A stretch of DNA of 64,000 nucleotides from Cryptomeria japonica (Eukaryota; Streptophyta; Pinopsida; Cupressales; Cupressaceae). The stretch lies in assembly GCF_030272615.1 (NCBI RefSeq), contig NC_081413.1:446316538-446380537 (forward strand), read 5' to 3'. The notes below the pieces were generated by a model that ran no database searches, was not told the DNA's origin, and saw only the letters and a list, made by a program, of their open reading frames with translations. A program made the position numbers and the translations under genes. How positions within the stretch are numbered: the first letter of the stretch is position 1; each line of letters opens with the position of its first letter. Positions 43,555-54,253 of the stretch are shown here, one piece after another.

Positions 43555-46500
43555 CTACCTCAAGGTTTGTAACAGGCTGGTTACTATCTGAAAAATGTCC
43601 ACCAAAATGAGATTTAAACACTGCATAAACTTGGTTGTCATTTAGAGTTGCCTCAGTCTACTGGATCATACTGGTGAGATAGTGTATTTGTTTCTCCAGT
43701 GATCACTCTCCTTGAATGGTTGCCTTAGATAATTCAACTCTCTGAGTAATAAGATTGTCCAATTTTGGACCAAGTTTACTTTTGAGTTCCCGGGCATTGG
43801 ACCTTATCCTTGCCTTCTCTTTCTCAAGTTTCTCCAACTTCTCCTAAAAAACTGCCATTTCCTACTCAAAAACTAATATAAGTCCAGATGAACCTATTAT
43901 ATTATCTACAATGTCATCAATTTCCTTTTGTGTCTTTTTAATCTCCTCATTAATGTCCTTTGTCAAATGGTGAGGTTTACATGCTTCTCTATATAGCTCC
44001 TTATACTCCAAAATTGTAGAATTAAGTACTAGTAAAAGTGTGTTCAAGTGATCAGTACATTTCTTTATGGTGTCTTCAAAGAATGTATTTTTCTCTTTGT
44101 CAACTCTCTCCTTAATAGTATCCTTATTCACCTTATCTATGGTTATTATATTATCAGCAATGAATTTGGAAAATGTGTCCAATTTACCTAAAGAATCATT
44201 AATGTGATCTATCTTACAATTAGGGGCAATCATCTTCAGAATAGGTAAGGTATTATCAATTGCCTTAAATTCTAAGGCATTGCAATCAATTATCTTTTTA
44301 ATAGAATCCAATAGAACCTCTATGATGTTAGTGGGTTTGAAATCACCTGTAGATGTGCTCAGTTCTATTGTAGGTTTCTTCTCAACAGATGTTTGACCAA
44401 TTACTTTCACTACGTCCTCTTAATTTCCATCAGATGCATCCACTTTACTTATATTTTCTTCTAGTGGATCTGTCTATGTCTGTACCTCTACCTTTAATGG
44501 TTTCTCAGTTTGATTAAGCTACTCTGCAACTGTCGGTTTCGCTAACTCAACATGAACCTCTACCTCTAAGGCATTGCAATCAATTATCTTTTTAATAGAA
44601 TCCAATAGAACCTCTGTGATGTTAGTGGGTTTGAAATCACCTGTAGATGTGCTCAGTTCTATTGTAGGTTTCTTCTCAACAGATGTTTGACCAATTACTT
44701 TCACTACGTCCTCTTTATTTCCATCAGATGCATCCACTTTACTTATATTTTCTTCTAGTGGATCTGTCTATGTTTGTACCTCTACCTTTAATGGTTTCTT
44801 AGTTTGATTAAGCTCCTCTGCAATTGTCGGTTTCGCTAACTCAACATGAACCTCTACCTTAGATTGTTTCTCTATTTGTACCACTATTGGTTTCTCATAT
44901 TTTGATGGCCCTATGCTAGTTTGTCTCTTTGTTAGTTTCTTAGTCTCTGGTTGCTTTGCTTAAACCAGTTTCCTGATATTCAATAGTTTGTGTTGGATTC
45001 TTTGAGATCTTGTTGTCTTTGGGATCATTTTCCTTTACTTTTGTAGTCTCTTTGTCCACCACAATGATTATATTTTGTGTATCTGCATTCATGGTAAAGA
45101 GTTTTTATGACTCTGGGTTAGTATCATCAAGAGTTATACCTTTGGTAGCCATATCTAGTGGATTAGCTATATGAACCAGTGATGTTGACATTAAAGGAGG
45201 GGTGCCCTGAGCCAGTGGAGGGATGTTATCTATTACTTTTATAGAAGGTACACTACCTATTTTACCTATTCCCTTGTCTTTCTGATATACCTTGAATGTC
45301 TTCTCCACTTTCAGTCTATTTCTTTCCTCTTTCTTTTCCTTCTCAACAAAAAATATGTCCCATTTATCTATAGTCTCATCTACAATTTCCTTAACCCTTC
45401 CAGCCATCAAGCTTACTTGTCGGTGTTCACTAACAAATACTGAACGGTTAACTTCAAAAATAAGCTCATCTTTCTCTTCTCTAGAATTTACCGGATGTAC
45501 AACCAAGAGTGCTTCAACTTTCAACTTCTTGTCTAGTTCCATCATAGATAGCCTTTTAGCTTCTAATCTCAAGTATAAATCATTGGGTAAATCATCAATC
45601 ACTTCTATCAAAACTTTCTTGTATATATCCAAATGTAGGATAATGCTTTCTTCAATGGTTTGTTTGTCAGAATACTTAAAGGAATTATACCATTTATTTA
45701 CATTTACTAGATTACCTTCCTGTGTAATCTCATTCAGTAGATCATCCAGTGTAGGGGTAACCGGTGTCTATTTCTTCTTTGGTGTAAGCTTCTACTATGG
45801 TTCCCTAACTATCTGTTTCTTTTTCCTTAGTGCCCTTGTTTTCTTAGGTGAAGGAGATGGTACCAGTGGAGTTTTACTTTTCCTTTCCACTCTCTTAAAC
45901 TCAGCAGCCTTGCCATTGTCAGTATCAGAAGATGTTACAACCAGTGAAACATGTGATTTAGGTTGTAGTCCTTCAAGCTCACTTGCTAATATACCACTGA
46001 TATTCATGACATTTTCTTTGATTTCTTGGGCCTTCTTGGAGGCATCTTTGATAAACTTTTCTCTTTTTTTGTCCTTTTCTGCATAGATACATTACTCTTA
46101 ATGGTTTCTGCATTACCAAATATTCCTTTGGATGGCTCCCTAGGTGCATTAAGTAGAGCTTTTGCATATGTTTCCAGAATAGGTAGGTCTACCTCATAAC
46201 CCATCTCAGTAACCCAAATAGTTCTAGGGCTTACTGCTTCCATCCAAGTTTCATCTCACTTAATACCAAAACAGATTTGCTTGTCATACTTATCAATTAT
46301 GCTCCACGGTAGTCTCTCTCTTGTTCTCATCTTAGTTTGAATTTTTTTGAAGTATTTTGTAATGTTCTTATCACAGTTGGTGCCCATACTAGTGAAAGCT
46401 TCCTATATCTATTTTCCTACTGGAATGTCATAACCAAAATCCTTGTGACTTATGTTGGGTATCTCTTTGGTAAAATATAGCATCAAGCATACTAGTAGGT

Positions 46501-47249
46501 TTCTAAAATAGAAAGTACCTTTCTTGTCTCCCTTAATTTTCTTTGGGTTATCAATCAATTCATCTTTAAGCCATTCACACACATCAATCTTAGCATTATT
46601 GTTCACCATCTCATATGCCCTGTGAATACAAAGGCTAGAAACATAATTCAGTCTATTTGCATGTGTTGCTTTGTATCCTAGTACCATACTCACATATTTC
46701 ACATTTATATCCCTAACATCATTCACTCTAAGTGACTTGCTATCAGATGTGGCTCTGGTTAACTCCATAACTACCTTGTTAGATATTTTATTGGTTTTAT
46801 TAGGCCTAGTACTAGTTGAAGGTAAACCAGTGACTGCCTTAATTGCTTCCTTGGTTATCTTTCAAACAAATTCTAACCATATGAACTCTCCATGGACTCT
46901 CCTTAATACAAGTCTTACAACTTCCTTTGGAAATTCAGGAATGTTCAGAATTTTTACAAAACCTACTTCCACAATCTTATGTTCATGTTTAATCACATCA
47001 TTTCCATTGATAATAACCTCATTAAATATTTTCTTTAAATCCTCAGTCCCTAGGTTTTCTATGTTGTAATGTATGTAGATTCTAGGGTCTTTTGCAAATG
47101 CTACACCCTTTAGAATTTTTGAAAAAGCTCCGATAGAATCATCCTATTTTGCAATCTTTGGGATAATCTTAAACACGGGTCTAGGTTGTTTGATATTTTC
47201 CACAATGAAGTTTTACAATAAACTCAGGAACAAAAGATGAGGTTGCCAT
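43555..47249 (-). pseudogene. B2 ORF2: large pol-less protein (degenerate)
   Basis: Start ATG at 47249 (MATSSFVPEF..) and stop at 43555-43557 (LQTLR-stop), as in B1. The N-terminal domain (46409-47240) has DPRIYIHYNIE, a SLRVNDVRDINVKYVSMV block, LGYKATHANRLN and DVCEWLKDELIDN; then RPKKSKKMS and a basic FKRVERKSK..PSPKKTRALRKKK patch (about 45815-45910), which looks like a nuclear-localisation or nucleic-acid-binding stretch; a helical block (DIYKKVLIEVIDDLPNDLY, 45520-45632); an acidic Thr/Glu/Val part doubled by a tandem duplication; and a coiled-coil-like end (43862-44410). About ten stops or frameshifts. No enzymatic motif seen; function unknown. Confidence 0.8.
44271..44858 (-). repeat. 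294-bp in-frame tandem duplication in B2 ORF2
   Basis: Unit 1 is 44271-44564 and unit 2 is 44565-44858, differing at about six to eight positions. 294 is divisible by three, so 98 codons are doubled without changing frame. B1 has a single copy of the region (about 3550-3800). Confidence 0.9.
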
Positions 47250-47622
47250 TATGATAAATACCTCTTAACTGAAGTTCTCTGAATGCCTGAAAATTTGTTC
47301 ACAGCTCTGCCTTAGGATGTCCTTGCTCAGTTTTGCACTCTCTGAAATTTTTAATGCTTGGTGAGTCAAAATGAGGGATTTTTGGTGTTATATAATGAAA
47401 TTTCTTTCAACAACCACATTAAATGCTCACCAATTAAGTGAAAACTTAACACACCTACCGGTAAAGAAGAAATGTGTCTTCTCACAATCAACCGAGGGTA
47501 GAACGCATGATTTTCAACTTGTTGCAATAACCCCTAAGGATTATTCCTCAATTCGATGAAGAGTCTCCTACTATTGGAGGGTTACTCTATTCTACTGGTG
47601 CAGAGATAGATTCATCAACTTT
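47250..47622 (-). other. B2 spacer between ORF1 and ORF2
   Basis: About 370 bp with no conserved frame; aligns with 6143-6519 of B1. No gene seen. Confidence 0.6.
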
Positions 47623-48660
47623 CTAATCACTCTTCTTAATCCATTGTTTTGAAAATTCTTGCTTTACTTCATCTACCTTTTCTTTGCCCTTCAAACTAGA
47701 TCCTTTCTTGTTTGCTAGTATAGTCTTGCTTCTACAAAATTTTGCAATATGTCGAATCTTTTTACATGTATAACAAGTTACATTATTCCTCTAAATAACC
47801 TTTCCATATCCATGACTAGTTTGTGATCTGCATTGATTAGATAAATGCCCAAATCTACCACAAACATAGCATTTCACATTCATTCTACAATTTTCTGAAT
47901 TATGACCAACTTTGTTGCATTTGGAACATTGACCGGTGGGTGAGTTTGTATTCTGATTATTTCTAAATCTACACCGGTTTTCTCTATGACCATACTTGTT
48001 GCAATTGAAACATATCCCATTAAGTTTATAAGCATTAGGTTATCTTACCGGTTTGTTCTGATCTTGATTATTTGTAGTACCAGAACTTTCTCCAATTTCA
48101 AATCCAAGTCCATTTGTATCTCCATCAGGTTTTTGTCTTTTCAACATGTCATCAAGTACTTTTGAACTTTTCTTGAATTTGTCCTTGTGTTCATTTGCTG
48201 TTATCAACTCATTTTCTAGAATTCCAACATGTCTTGTAAGCTCCTCCTTATCATGTTGCATGTGAATTATATATGTCTTTAGCATATCATTTTCATGACC
48301 AAGTCTCATATTTTCATTTCCTGCATCATTAAGTCTCCTAGTCAGGTCTTCTTCATTCGTCTTCCTATCTTCAATATCCTTACATAACCTCATAGTCATA
48401 TCTTGCATTTCATTCTTCATTTTACTATTTTCTTGTCTCAACTTATTTGCCATGTCTCTAAGAGTTTCTTTTTCATCATCATCATTCTGCATTTTCTCAC
48501 GAGGTTCCTTTCTCTTATTTTGTGCTATAACTAGATTTTATTGAATTCCTTTAATGAATTCCTTAGTAGTCCTCAGATCATCTTCAAGTTTGATATTCTT
48601 CAACTTTTCTGCATCAAAATATTCAAGAGATCCTTGCAACTATTTTCTTAAGTTCTCCAT
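47623..48660 (-). pseudogene. B2 ORF1: coiled coil plus four CCHC knuckles
   Basis: Start 48660 (MENLRK..) and stop 47623-47625; 346 codons including stop, identical in length to B1. It has four stops (after MENLRK, in GIQ-stop-NL, VR-stop-PNAY and VI-stop-RNN). The longest open part, 48040-48492, is a strongly charged coiled coil (DMTMRLCKDIEDRKTNEEDL; RRLNDAGNENMRLGHENDML). Knuckles: CFNCNKYGHRENRC, CSKCNKVGHNSENC, CYVCGRFGHLSNQC and CYTCKKIRHIAKFC (the last has GH changed to RH), between about 47740 and 48025. Predicted RNA-binding, gag-like. Confidence 0.83.
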
Positions 48661-48716
48661 CTATACCAGTTTCATAATCTACCTCAAGTTGTTAGGCTTT
48701 TGCAAATAGAGGACTA

Positions 48717-48731
48717 GGCTCTGATACCAAT
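48717..48731 (-). promoter_or_regulatory. B2 primer-binding site, initiator Met tRNA
   Basis: Minus strand ATTGGTATCAGAGCC directly inside the 5' LTR; perfect. Confidence 0.93.
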
Positions 48732-49539
48732 TGTTACATTTAATGACAGTCCCACATAGATTGAGAGGGGGGGTGAATTAGTGTCTAACCGGTTTGCTAA
48801 ATATCTAAACTTATTTATAACTTTGCAACCCAAAACAGTGTATTGGTAAATAAGAATAAATGCAATAAACAGAAATAATAGAGACAAAATAGAAACACAC
48901 CATAACACAAGATATTTTAACGAGGAAATCCGGTGTGGGAAAAAACTCGATGGGATTTGTGACCGACAATATTTACTCACTGGCCAATGAATAAACACTA
49001 CTTACAATAGGGGCCTGTACATGCAGGGAGGCCAATAGCATAGAGCTCACTGCTCAAAGAAGAGTCTCACTGACTACAAAATGGATTATCAAATCCAATA
49101 CAATGTACTACTCAAAATAACATCTTTAATGTGAGGTTTAGTACTAGTTTAAGATCAGATAGATACCTTAATCAAAAACCTTTTTTGCCACTAAGCAATT
49201 ATCTTCTACCATACATATTATATCATCTATTACATCTCACATCTCTCTCATTACAAAATGACCTATAAGATCTCATACATGTATGAGTCTTTTAGAATAT
49301 ACCATGTCAGCTTTGCAAATAGATAATTACATTTACAAAACAATTCATATAAACAAGACTTTATCCCATGTCGGCTGGAGTGCTGGTGTGATTTGTTGCT
49401 GATGTAATCTAAATGCCGGTGTAAGCGCCTGCTGGTGTTGGTGTCTGTTAGTGCATGTATAAACCTATTAGCAGTGGGTTGTCAGTTGGTTGCCATCAAT
49501 GACAACATCAACTATTCTCATATGTTTAGAATTCCAACA
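48732..49539 (-). repeat. B2 5' LTR
   Basis: Starts TGTTACATTTAATGACAG and ends GAATTCCAACA. Partner of 42532-43363. Target copy cccta at 49540-49544. Confidence 0.93.
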
Positions 49540-49544
49540 CCCTA

Positions 49545-50124
49545 AGGCCTAAACCAATTAGGTCGGGCACCTAAAAGATATTACAATAAGATCATTACAT
49601 ACATCCATATTACAATGATATGCCATGTCAACTTTAGACCAAAATAATATTAACCAATCCATAAATCATCATGGTAACATGTAGAGAACATGTAACATGA
49701 TACTGGTCCATAACGTAGATAGGTACAAGACCTAATTTGGGTCCACAATGCGAAAGAGATGATTCGAATAAGTCGAGGCACAATCAAGGATCACCTTTTG
49801 CATCCTATCAAAGATTCCTAGTAAAATATCTGTCGGTAAAACCTTAAACCCTTACCGGTATAGGCTTACTAGAGTGTATGATATCATCTTATCATCAAGT
49901 CAATACCAACTGACCAGAACATACTCTATAAACATCAAACCAAACATATTCCATTGATCCAAAAATGTTGATAGTATCCAACTAATAGTTCCTTATGCTG
50001 GTAACACAAGTTCTTCTATCGGTAACCAAAATCTATTTGTCGGTAACCAATCATAACAGCTAGTGTTGACATCAATGATAAAACATCAATGCAACACATA
50101 ATCAATTCCTTCATATTGCTAACA
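49545..50124 (-). repeat. C 3' LTR, part 3
   Basis: Continues the C LTR after B2 (AGGCCTAAACCAATTAGGTC), matching 53261-53881, and ends ATTGCTAACA. The 5' LTR has about 40 extra bases near 53520-53560 that are absent here. Confidence 0.88.
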
Positions 50125-50324
50125 ATCTCCCCCTTTGGCATTAATGGCAACACTAGATGTGAAAAAGAAAACATCTAAGTGCAAATAAATGCCAAACATT
50201 TCTCATAGAAGATATAACAATGAAAAACTAAAAAAATCCTAGCAACTCCCCCTAAGCAATGCATTCCAATCTGAAATTGATTTGAATCTCTCTCCCATAC
50301 ATATTTAGCTTTGTAGTAGATAAA
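50125..50324 (-). promoter_or_regulatory. C polypurine tract and spacer
   Basis: Minus strand next to the LTR: AATGCCAAAGGGGGAGAT, then TGTTAGCAAT. A second tract, TTAGGGGGAGTT, is at about 50243-50256. The rest is non-coding up to the cut end of RNase H. Confidence 0.8.
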
Positions 50325-50602
50325 GAAATGCATGACTATTTTTTGCTGATCCATGAAACCAATTTCTTTCCAAGAAAGAAATCTCCACTAGAAGTTCTCT
50401 TCTTGACATCAGTATCTCCTGCCCAATCAGAATCTGTATATGCACATAAAGTGAAGTTATCATCTCTAAAATACCATAAGTCATATTATGGTGTTCCTTG
50501 CAAGTACCAGAATATCCTCTTTACTGGACATTCATGATTTTATTTAGGATTACTTTGATATCTTGAAACAATACTTACTTCATTCAAAATATTTGGTCTA
50601 GT
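50325..50602 (-). pseudogene. C RNase H, 3'-truncated
   Basis: Minus strand: HECPVKRIFWYLQGTP, YDLWYFRDDNFTLCAYTDSD, WAGDTDVKKRTSSG and KKLVSWISKK, a stop, then SCISLSTTK. It ends abruptly about there, near 50315. The second half of the domain (the FCDNTSA block to the end) is missing, so this copy lost its RNase H C-terminus by deletion. Confidence 0.82.
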
Positions 50603-51434
50603 CTAAGTTAGATATAACAAGCCACTAATCATAGACTTGTACCTTGTCGAATTTACCTGTGCAGATGTGTCATTGATAGATAATTTCTCACTTGTCACCA
50701 TAGGAGTACTTACCGGTTTTGAATTATACATACCAAACTTCTTGAACAATTCCCTTTGATACTTAGTTTGACAGATAAAAATGCCTTTGTCAGTTTGAGC
50801 AATCTGCAAACCTAAGAAAAATCTCATCTCACCAATCATAGATATTTTAAATTCATTCTTCATATTATTAGAGAATTCTATGCACAATTTATCTTCACCT
50901 CCAAAAATGATATCATCATCAATGATCTTGTAATATAAATTATTGTTAGCACTACCTTTAGTAAAACCAAGCTTCAAAAGATAGTTATCCAACCTTGCAT
51001 ACCAAGCTCTAGGAGCTTGTTTCAATCCTTATAATGCTTTCCTTAACCTACAAACCATATCTTTGTCATTTGTTAGTGAAAATCCATCAGGTTGCTCAAT
51101 GTATACTTCTTCCTCAAGTTCACCATTCAAAAATGCACATTTAACATCCATTTGATAGACCTTATAGTTCTTGTATGCTGCATAGGCAAGAAATAGTCTA
51201 ACAACTTCAATTATAGCTACTGGTGCAAATGTCTCACCATAATCAATTCCTTCTATTTGAGAATATCCTTTACAAACTAGTCTAGCCTTGTTTCTTACAA
51301 CTTGACCATCCTCATTTAGTTTATTTCTGAAAACCCATTTAGTTCCAATAACATTCTTATTTTTAGGCCGAGGAAATAAAGACCAAGTCTCATTCTTCTC
51401 TATCTAATCTAATTCATCTTTCATAGCCTTTAAC
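50603..51434 (-). pseudogene. C reverse transcriptase with internal deletion
   Basis: From KHWLKAMKDELD through [56 protein letters not shown] and on to YYKIIDDDIIFGGEDK. Compared with D1 (YLKSEGDQILICEVFVDDII) about a dozen residues just before the catalytic aspartates are missing and Val of VDD reads Asp. It continues FFLGLQIAQTDKGIFICQTK and KPVSTPMVTSEKL. Stops at 51028 and about 51405. It begins straight after the pre-integrase region, so integrase is absent. Confidence 0.87.
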
Positions 51435-51860
51435 CAATGTTTAAGTGAAATATATTACCTCCTGTCTGAGTACCGGTTGCAATCTCCAAACCAATTTTGT
51501 TAATGATTTTGCATTTTCTATCTTTGAACTGAAGTTGGAATCCCTTATCCACCAATTGACCAACACTTAAAAGATTATGCTTTAAACCTTCTACATAATA
51601 GACATTATCAGTATAATGCTTTCCATCTAGAGAAATAATACCTTTTCCTTTGATCATACATGCTTTTTCATCCCCAAATCTAACTTGATCACCATTGTTT
51701 TCTTGCAGGGAAAAAAAATTCTTTTATCTCTAGTCATATGATGTGAGCATCCACTATCAATTACCCATTCATCCTTGTCTTCAACTTTTGCTGCCAGGGC
51801 CTTTTCTTCATTCTTGATATCCAATTCTATTTCATCTTCCTTTAAAGCATACAACACCCA
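51435..51860 (-). pseudogene. C protease and pre-integrase region
   Basis: DEWVIDSGCSHHMTRDKRIF (51654-51857) keeps the full DSGCSHHMT protease signature. After a frameshift near 51655 comes MIKGKGIISLDGKHYTDNVY, VEGLKHNLLSVGQLVDKGFQ and GGNIFHLNIG. Then an abrupt join to the RT N-terminus at about 51435. Confidence 0.87.
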
Positions 51861-52920
51861 TTCCTTTCCATTTTTGAATCCACTGGCAGAGTCTCATGTC
51901 AGTTCATCCTCTGAGTCATCACTTACTCCTTCCTCATCCTCTATGTAGCATAGTTTTTTTTCTTGAATCTATATTTGTTTTGATTAGGCTTAGATGATTT
52001 CTTAACTCTTTCTTCAAATCTTGCATTCCTTTTAGGACATCTATATGCAAAATGACCAATCTTATTACATGCAAAGCATTTAAAAGGTATTTTTCCTTCA
52101 TATTTACTTCCTGTTGGTCCTTACCTTTAAGTACTCTTCTAGAAAATAAGGCTTCAAGTTGCTCAAATTCTTCATCCTCTTTCCTCATATCTTCCAATTC
52201 TTTTGCATATAGGGCTTTCCAACCACTTTTTTTGGTAGATGATGATCCATGAAAAGCAGGTTCATACTTTGCAGCTCTAGAGGGTCCAAATTCTTCAAGC
52301 TCAAAACCAGATAATTTCCCAATCAGAATGTCTCTATTAACTAAAGTGTTTGCTATTGTTCTCAATTCATTAATTGCATTAGCCTTCATCTTGTAAGCCA
52401 GTGGTAGGGCTCTCAAGACTTTAGAAACTATTTCATCTTCTCTTAGAGATCCTCCACAACATTGAATTCCCATGGCAATCTCATTTACTCTTTCCATAAA
52501 TATAGCAATTCTTTCATTATCTTCCATCTCCAAGTTCTCATATCTTACCTGGTAACCATAAATTTTAGCAATTTTTATAGTAGGATCACATTCATTCAAA
52601 GTTTGTAATTTATCCCACATAACCTTTGTAGATGATTTATCAGTCAATCATATGATTTGTTGATCAGTGAGTGCACACATGAGGGCTTCTCTAGCTCTCC
52701 AATCTTTTTTAATATTTTTGTCCAAGTCTACAAGAGTAGGATTGCCAGATGTTGGATCGTAAGGTGTATATCCTTTTGCAGTGATCTCCCAAATATACTT
52801 GCCAAAAAATATAAGATGAGTCTCCATTCATATTTTCCATACCCCATAGCTTGTTCCATCAAGCTTAAGGATTTCTCTTCTGAAAATAGTCAATGGTGGA
52901 TTTGAAGTATTAGTTTCCAT
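51861..52920 (-). pseudogene. C gag
   Basis: Starts METNTSNPPLTIFRREILKL at 52920. Stops at about 52840 and 52650. The main frame 51934-52647 (UBN2-type: VMWDKLQTLNECDPTIKIAK; FMERVNEIAMGIQCCGGSLR) shifts near 52120. In the other frame the zinc knuckle CFACNKIGHFAYRC (about 52030-52082) and an RFEERVKKSSKPNQNKYRFK tail are intact. Distinct from D gag at residue level. Confidence 0.87.
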
Positions 52921-52963
52921 AGGATCTACCTCAAGTGGTTAAGCTTTTGCAAAAGAGGACCAA

Positions 52964-52978
52964 AGCTCTGATACCAAT
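52964..52978 (-). promoter_or_regulatory. C primer-binding site, initiator Met tRNA
   Basis: Minus strand ATTGGTATCAGAGCT next to the 5' LTR. Confidence 0.92.
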
Positions 52979-53881
52979 TGTTAGAATAACCAGTGGATAA
53001 CTAAGAGGGGAGGGTGAATCAGTTGTTAATAGATTATATTAATCAAACCACTTTATAACCTTTAACCGGAGAACATAAACATTGAATACTATAATAACAG
53101 AAATAGATACTAGTAAGGAGTAAAACTTAAGAATGAAATAGAGAATTAACCCAATTCGATCACCTATGATCGACCAAATCTCCTTCACATATGATATTTC
53201 ATTCCACAACCATGACCATGATCTACAATGAGATCTTACATTAATTTATACAAACCCTAAGGCCTAAACCAATTAGGTCGAGCACCTAAAAGATATTACA
53301 ATAAGATCATTACATACATCCATATTACAGTGATATGCCATGTCTACTTTACACCAAAACAACATTAACCAATCCATAAATCATTCTGGTAACGTGTAGA
53401 GAACACATAACATGATACCAGTCCATAACCTAGATAGGTACTGGACCTAATTTGGGTCTACCATGCCAAAGCGATGTCTCCAATCAATTGAGGCATGATC
53501 AAGGATCACCTTATGCATCTTGAATTCCATCTAGAAGCCACACCAACACCACTTATGTGTCTTGTCAAAGATTCTCAGTAAAATAATTGTCGGTAAAACC
53601 TTAAACCTTTACTGATATAGGCTTACTAGAGTGTATGATAGAATTCGATTATCAACTCAATACCAACTAACCAAAATATGCTCTAGAAACATCAAACCAA
53701 ACATATTCCATTGATCCAAACATGTCGATAGTATCCAATTGATAGTCCCTTCAGCCGATAACACAAGATCTTCTACCGGTAACCAAAATCTGTCTATTGG
53801 TAACCAACCATAATAGCTAGTGTTGACATCAATGACAAAACATCAATGCAACATAGATTCAATTCCTTCATATTTCCAATA
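52979..53881 (-). repeat. C 5' LTR
   Basis: Starts TGTTAGAATAACC and ends ATTTCCAATA. It lacks about 330 bp present in the 3' LTR, joined at about 53148 (AATTAAC then CCAATTCG). Target copy cttta at 53882-53886 follows. Confidence 0.9.
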
Positions 53882-54253
53882 CTTTATATCATGTACAAGT
53901 GATCATTACAAATATATAATATTTATTGCATATAGGAAATCATGATATATAACTGCTCCAAGAACACATAGCTCAAGAGTTAAAGAAAAGTAAAACTACC
54001 CATCTCACTCACAAACATCCAACAAAGAGAAAATATCCCCATGCAAGAAGACATCAACAACTCACCAATAGGAACCATCCCCATGATCCAAAGAATGATA
54101 TAAGGCCCCACACGCACTAAGCTTAGACTAACGCCTATCTCCCAAAGAAACACATCTAGACAACATAAACAGAGATTATCGATACAAGACATAGGATCAA
54201 ACAAAAAATAAGACTTGCTAGATACTTCTATAAAACAAAGGCTAAGACCAAGG
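53882..54253 (+). repeat. E 3' LTR, right part
   Basis: Resumes the E LTR (matches 18694-19074: CATAGGAAATCATGATATAT and on) after C and stops at GGCTAAGACCAAGG where F starts. Any remaining E LTR lies beyond F, outside the window. Confidence 0.85.

Larger units (their letters stand above)
42532..49539 (-). mobile_element. B2: pol-less two-ORF LTR element, sister of B1
   Basis: LTRs 42532-43363 and 48732-49539, flanked by cccta at 42527-42531 and 49540-49544. Consensus Met PBS, polypurine tract, ORF1 and ORF2 as in B1, and no pol domain. Less decayed than B1, with fewer stops per ORF and no internal insertion. ORF2 contains a 294-bp tandem duplication. Inserted in the C 3' LTR only 37 bases from D2. 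Confidence 0.94.
33349..53881 (-). mobile_element. C: Copia deletion derivative, minus strand
   Basis: The 5' LTR is 52979-53881. The 3' LTR is split into 33349-33924, 42495-42531 and 49545-50124 by D2 and B2. Target duplication cttta at 33344-33348 and 53882-53886, confirmed by the uninterrupted E 5' LTR around 18694. The interior (50125-52978) is only about 2.85 kb: gag, protease, RT and part of RNase H, with integrase missing. It has a perfect Met PBS and a standard polypurine tract. Confidence 0.92.
17419..54253 (+). mobile_element. E: Gypsy-like element with gag and protease but no RT or integrase
   Basis: Plus-strand element. The 5' LTR (from 17419) and 3' LTR (from 32109) both start TGTAGTGTCATGAAATTG. 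Between them lie a leader, a decayed gag (20492-22307), a protease-like region (22323-22953), a short tail and a polypurine tract. Once D1 (7.4 kb) is left out, only about 1.7 kb separates the protease from the 3' LTR, too little for RT, RNase H and integrase, and none of their motifs is seen. It therefore looks like a gag-only (TR-GAG-like) derivative. The 3' LTR is cut by C and then stops at F, so the right end and target duplication cannot be checked here. Confidence 0.8.

Noticed and set aside
45292-46086. 264-codon plus-strand ORF, one of the longest in the window
   Set aside because: Antisense shadow of B2 ORF2; it mirrors the one at 4360-5070 only because the minus-strand gene is homologous.
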